Shown: in pieces, positions 61,801-64,000 of the stretch
Position numbering within the stretch: the stretch's first letter is position 1
Layout of the letters: every line of letters begins with the position of its first letter
From: Neogemmobacter tilapiae
GTDB taxonomy: Bacteria > Pseudomonadota > Alphaproteobacteria > Rhodobacterales > Rhodobacteraceae
Assembly (NCBI RefSeq): GCF_014652215.1
Contig: NZ_BMYJ01000010.1
Location: forward strand, 62,001-126,000
DNA length: 64,000 nucleotides
Direction of reading: 5' to 3'
Notes under the pieces: model-generated
Databases searched by the model: none
The model's input: the letters and a program-made list of their open reading frames with translations, nothing else
Told to the model about the DNA's origin: nothing
Program-made: the position numbers and the translations under genes

Positions 61801-62688
61801 TCACCCCATCAAAAGCAGCAAAGCCACCCCCGCCATCAGCACCGCAATCCCGGTCAACTGGCGCGGCGTTACGCTTTGCCCGAAATGCCAGCGCGCCACG
61901 ATCAGCGCAAAGATCACCTCGGTCAGCGCCAGCGTCCGAACATGGGCCGCCGACGCCAAGGCAAAGGCCACGAACCAGCAGGCCGAGGCCGCCGCCCCCA
62001 GAAACCCCGCCGTCAGTGAGGGTCGCCAAGCCGCCAGACTGCCCAGCAGGGCAGGGCGGCTGAACAGCCCCATCCAGACCGCCAGCAGCCCGCTTTGCAG
62101 CACCAGCGCCAGAACCAGCACCGTCAGCGCCCGGATCAGAAAATCCCCGCTCTCCAGCCCCGTGATCGCGCCCCGAAAACCAATCGCCGAAAGCCCGAAC
62201 AAAGCCCCCGCCAGCAGACCCAGCGCCGCAGGCTGCAACTCGGCCAGACGCGCCCCCGTCTCGGGCCGTAGCGACAGGATCAACACCCCCGCCACAGCGA
62301 GGCCAATCGCCCCCAGCATCGGCAGGGTTAACGGATCACCCAGAACCGCCCAGCCGATCAGCGCGACAATCACCGGCTCGCCCTTCAACCAAGCGGTCGA
62401 AATGCCAAAGCCATTCGTCTTCATCACAAACAGCATCAGCGCCGTCGCCCCGATCTGCGCCACCCCGCCCATCGCCGCAAAGCCCAGCACCTTGGGCGAA
62501 GGCCAAGGCACCGCTTGCCCCGTTACCCAAGCCCCCAGACCAAGGAAAGCCACGGCAAAGGGCAGGCCAAACAGGAACCGCACCTGCGTCGCGCCAATCG
62601 TCCCGATCCGCGCCGTCAAACCGCTCTGCATCGCATTGCGCAGCGTTTGCAAGGCGGCGGCGGTCAGGCTGACAAGGGCCCAGATCAT
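61801..62688 (-). CDS. DMT superfamily (EamA) transporter
   Basis: The 295-residue protein has about ten hydrophobic segments in two EamA halves, with VRFLFGLPFAVAFLGLG in the first and LTEVIFALIVARWHFGQSVTPRQLTGIAVLMAG in the second (cited as EVIFALIVARWHFGQ). Substrate unknown; relatives export amino acids or metabolites. The start at ATG 62688 matches the hydrophobic N-terminus; the frame extends to 62769 without support. It is 68 bases upstream of the aminotransferase gene. Confidence 0.85.
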   Translation of the reverse strand: MIWALVSLTAAALQTLRNAMQSGLTARIGTIGATQVRFLFGLPFAVAFLGLGAWVTGQAVPWPSPKVLGFAAMGGVAQIGATALMLFVMKTNGFGISTAWLKGEPVIVALIGWAVLGDPLTLPMLGAIGLAVAGVLILSLRPETGARLAELQPAALGLLAGALFGLSAIGFRGAITGLESGDFLIRALTVLVLALVLQSGLLAVWMGLFSRPALLGSLAAWRPSLTAGFLGAAASACWFVAFALASAAHVRTLALTEVIFALIVARWHFGQSVTPRQLTGIAVLMAGVALLLLMG

Positions 62689-62707
62689 GGGAAAACGGTC
62701 CTCAAAC

Positions 62708-63874
62708 TCAAAGGAAATGCCGCGCCAGATAGTCTTCGAAAAGCGGGACGGTAAAGGCAATATCGCCATGCGCTGGGCTATAGATCATCCCCTTGCGGAT
62801 GATGCTGGCGCGAATCGGGCCAAGGCTGGTGGGCTTGGCTTTCAACACCTCGGCCACTTCGGCCGACCGATAGGGGCCTTTGCCCAAACGCGCCATCGCG
62901 ATGACATAGTCACGTTCCTTGGGCGTCAGCCGCTCGATACGCACCTTAAAGAAGCCTTCATCCAAACGCTGTAATGCGCGAAGGCTGGCCTTGTCGATAT
63001 CCTTTGCCGTGATGGGTGAGGCTTCGGTCAGGTTCCACGCCTGAAAACCCCATTCCTGCAAATAATAGGGATAGCCGTTGGTCTCTGCCACGATCAAGGC
63101 AAGGGCCGCCTCGTCGATCTCTTCTCCTTCTTCCAAGATGGGTGCAAGAATGGCTTGGCGGGCCGCGTCGGGCGGCAGGGGGCCGATGTCAGGATACTGA
63201 AACAACCGTTCGGCATAGGATTTCGCATCCCCCGCCAAGGCCGCGGTTTGCGGCAGCCCCGCTCCGAAAAACAAGACCGGCAGTCCCTTTTGCGCCGACT
63301 TGTGCAGCGCCACGATCAGGGCGGCCAGTTCCACCTCATTCAGATACTGCACCTCGTCCAACAGCAGGGTCCAGCCGCGCCCGGCGGCTTGGGCCGCTTC
63401 ACCGACCCTCAGAAAAAGATCGGTCAGATCGAATTCCAGATTGCCGCTGTCCGCCACGCCCGGCTCGGCATCGACCGCGATTTCCAATTCGGCAATCTTC
63501 AGTTTGAACGCCGCAGCAAAGGCGCGCAGCGCACGCAACGCGGCATGGGATTTGGCCTTTGCAGCTTCGATCAATGACAGGCGACGCAAGGTCTGATGGA
63601 TTTTAGGAAAGATGAGCTCGGCAAGGCTGCGGTCTTCCGGCGCTTCGATGAAAGAGGTTTCATGGCCAAAGCCCTGCGCTTCCTGTTCAATCTTGTTCAA
63701 AAGCACGGTCTTGCCGACGCCGCGCAGGCCAAGCAACATTTGCGAACGTGCTGAGCGGCCAAGAATGGCCCTTTGCAGCGCAATCCTCGCGTCTTCGACA
63801 ATCTGCCCCCGCCCGGCCAGTTCGGGCGGCTGGTTGCCGGCGCCGGGGGCAAAGGGGTTTCTGACGGGATCCAT
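62708..63874 (-). CDS. AAA ATPase with C-terminal winged-helix (ORC/Cdc6-like or archaeal ATPase type)
   Basis: The 388-residue protein has Walker A LLGLRGVGKTVLLNKIE (about 46-62), Walker B TLLLDEVQYLNEVELAAL (about 187-204, cited as TLLLDEVQYL), a sensor strand VLFFGAGLPQ and, at the C-terminus, a winged-helix-like part with LTPKERDYVIAMARLGKGP and RSAEVAEVLKAKPTSLGPIRASIIRKGMIYS (cited as EVAEVLKAKPTSLGPIRASI). This resembles ATPases of the archaeal/ORC-like superfamily that also occur singly in bacteria. Role unknown. ATG 63874 starts MDPVRNPFAPG. An AT-rich dyad precedes the gene. Confidence 0.78.
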   Translation of the reverse strand: MDPVRNPFAPGAGNQPPELAGRGQIVEDARIALQRAILGRSARSQMLLGLRGVGKTVLLNKIEQEAQGFGHETSFIEAPEDRSLAELIFPKIHQTLRRLSLIEAAKAKSHAALRALRAFAAAFKLKIAELEIAVDAEPGVADSGNLEFDLTDLFLRVGEAAQAAGRGWTLLLDEVQYLNEVELAALIVALHKSAQKGLPVLFFGAGLPQTAALAGDAKSYAERLFQYPDIGPLPPDAARQAILAPILEEGEEIDEAALALIVAETNGYPYYLQEWGFQAWNLTEASPITAKDIDKASLRALQRLDEGFFKVRIERLTPKERDYVIAMARLGKGPYRSAEVAEVLKAKPTSLGPIRASIIRKGMIYSPAHGDIAFTVPLFEDYLARHFL

Positions 63875-63889
63875 GGGCAATCTCTAGGT

Positions 63890-63935
63890 GATTTATAGAT
63901 GTATAGCCATCATAAGCTATACATGTCTATAAATC
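63890..63935. repeat. Long AT-rich inverted repeat before the AAA ATPase gene
   Basis: GATTTATAGATGTATAGC (63890-63907) and GCTATACATGTCTATAAATC (63916-63935) are near-perfect inverted arms; the right arm has two extra bases. The 8-base centre is CATCATAA. It lies 15 bases upstream of the ATPase start codon and is far more AT-rich than its surroundings. Confidence 0.75.
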
Positions 63936-63942
63936 CTTAAAC

Positions 63943-64000
63943 TCACCCGCCCCTGACCACCTCGACCATCCGCGCCACATTGTCCGGGTTCGCGTCCGGC
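63943..64000 (-). CDS. Unrecognised gene, 3' end only (cut by window edge)
   Basis: The reverse strand has an open frame entering from the right edge and ending with TGA at 63943-63945. The visible tail is PDANPDNVARMVEVVRGG. This is too short to name a family. It is on the same strand as, and 68 bases upstream of, the AAA ATPase gene. Confidence 0.5.
   Translation of the reverse strand, partial: PDANPDNVARMVEVVRGG

Noticed and set aside
1-64000. tRNA genes, CRISPR arrays, insertion sequences, prophage genes
   Set aside because: None recognised on reading both strands; a tRNAscan or transposase search was not possible here.

Overview
The window looks like a chromosomal segment of an alphaproteobacterium of the Rhodobacteraceae type. 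Evidence: high GC, a TrcR/DUF1013 cell-cycle regulator, COQ9, a membrane-anchored CycM-type cytochrome c, TrmFO in place of TrmA-type chemistry, an alphaproteobacterial style of RecR/YbaB/DnaX block, and many gene starts overlapping the previous stop (ATGA, GTGA, TGATG). No tRNA, rRNA, CRISPR array, insertion sequence or prophage was recognised; the only structured RNA gene is the SRP RNA (ffs). The content is mostly housekeeping and metabolism.

Layout. 1-8.8 kb: end of a flavoprotein disulfide reductase gene with a TVP38 membrane protein, rpmH-rnpA-yidD, a DUF3833 lipoprotein, ttcA, an EAL phosphodiesterase, yidC-MOSC-engB, and rpsU facing them. 8.9-13.6 kb: secreted carboxylesterase, COQ9, quinone oxidoreductase, RNase T2, trcR. 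13.6-21.6 kb: a LysR regulator divergent from a five-gene operon (gcdH, fused E1 alpha/beta 2-oxoacid dehydrogenase, FabD-like acyltransferase, ALDH7-type dehydrogenase, saccharopine/lysine dehydrogenase). This fits lysine to crotonyl-CoA catabolism through aminoadipate and glutaryl-CoA. 21.6-25.1 kb: MEKHLA, recR, ybaB, dnaX, DUF3775. 25.1-32.9 kb: MliC/META lipoprotein-like protein, orphan sugar-binding protein, iorBA with divergent TetR, Hsp70-like protein, ffs, HAD phosphatase. 32.9-38 kb: cpdB-like esterase, nudC, SRPBCC, pheA, cytochrome c. 38-45 kb: yejABEF peptide uptake operon and a glycosyltransferase. 45-52 kb: trmFO-gluQ, hisI, Fe-S scaffold-like protein, DUF1801, a 40-residue membrane protein, purC, PfkB kinase, dtd, FAH hydrolase. 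52-60.5 kb: DacF-like carboxypeptidase with SPOR domain, HAD, clpS, RsmC-like methyltransferase, unusual SDR, hemF, and an SRPBCC-SRPBCC-ArsR operon. 60.5-64 kb: LysE exporter, LysN-like aminotransferase, DMT transporter, AAA ATPase, and the 3' end of an unrecognised gene.

How it fits together. The best candidate for an incompletely described system is the lysine cluster: it carries a dedicated one-chain E1 but no E2/E3, and an acyltransferase of the malonyl-CoA:ACP transacylase fold with an intact Ser-His pair but no obvious ACP. A LysN-like aminotransferase 40 kb away could supply the aminoadipate transamination step. Its ribosome binding site and start codon lie in a long predicted hairpin. 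Other notable points are two copies of a CACGCGTG-centred palindrome, a 46-bp AT-rich dyad before the AAA ATPase gene, an SDR that lacks its catalytic lysine, and an operator-like array before the ArsR operon. All functions are inferred from reading the sequence; no database search was run.
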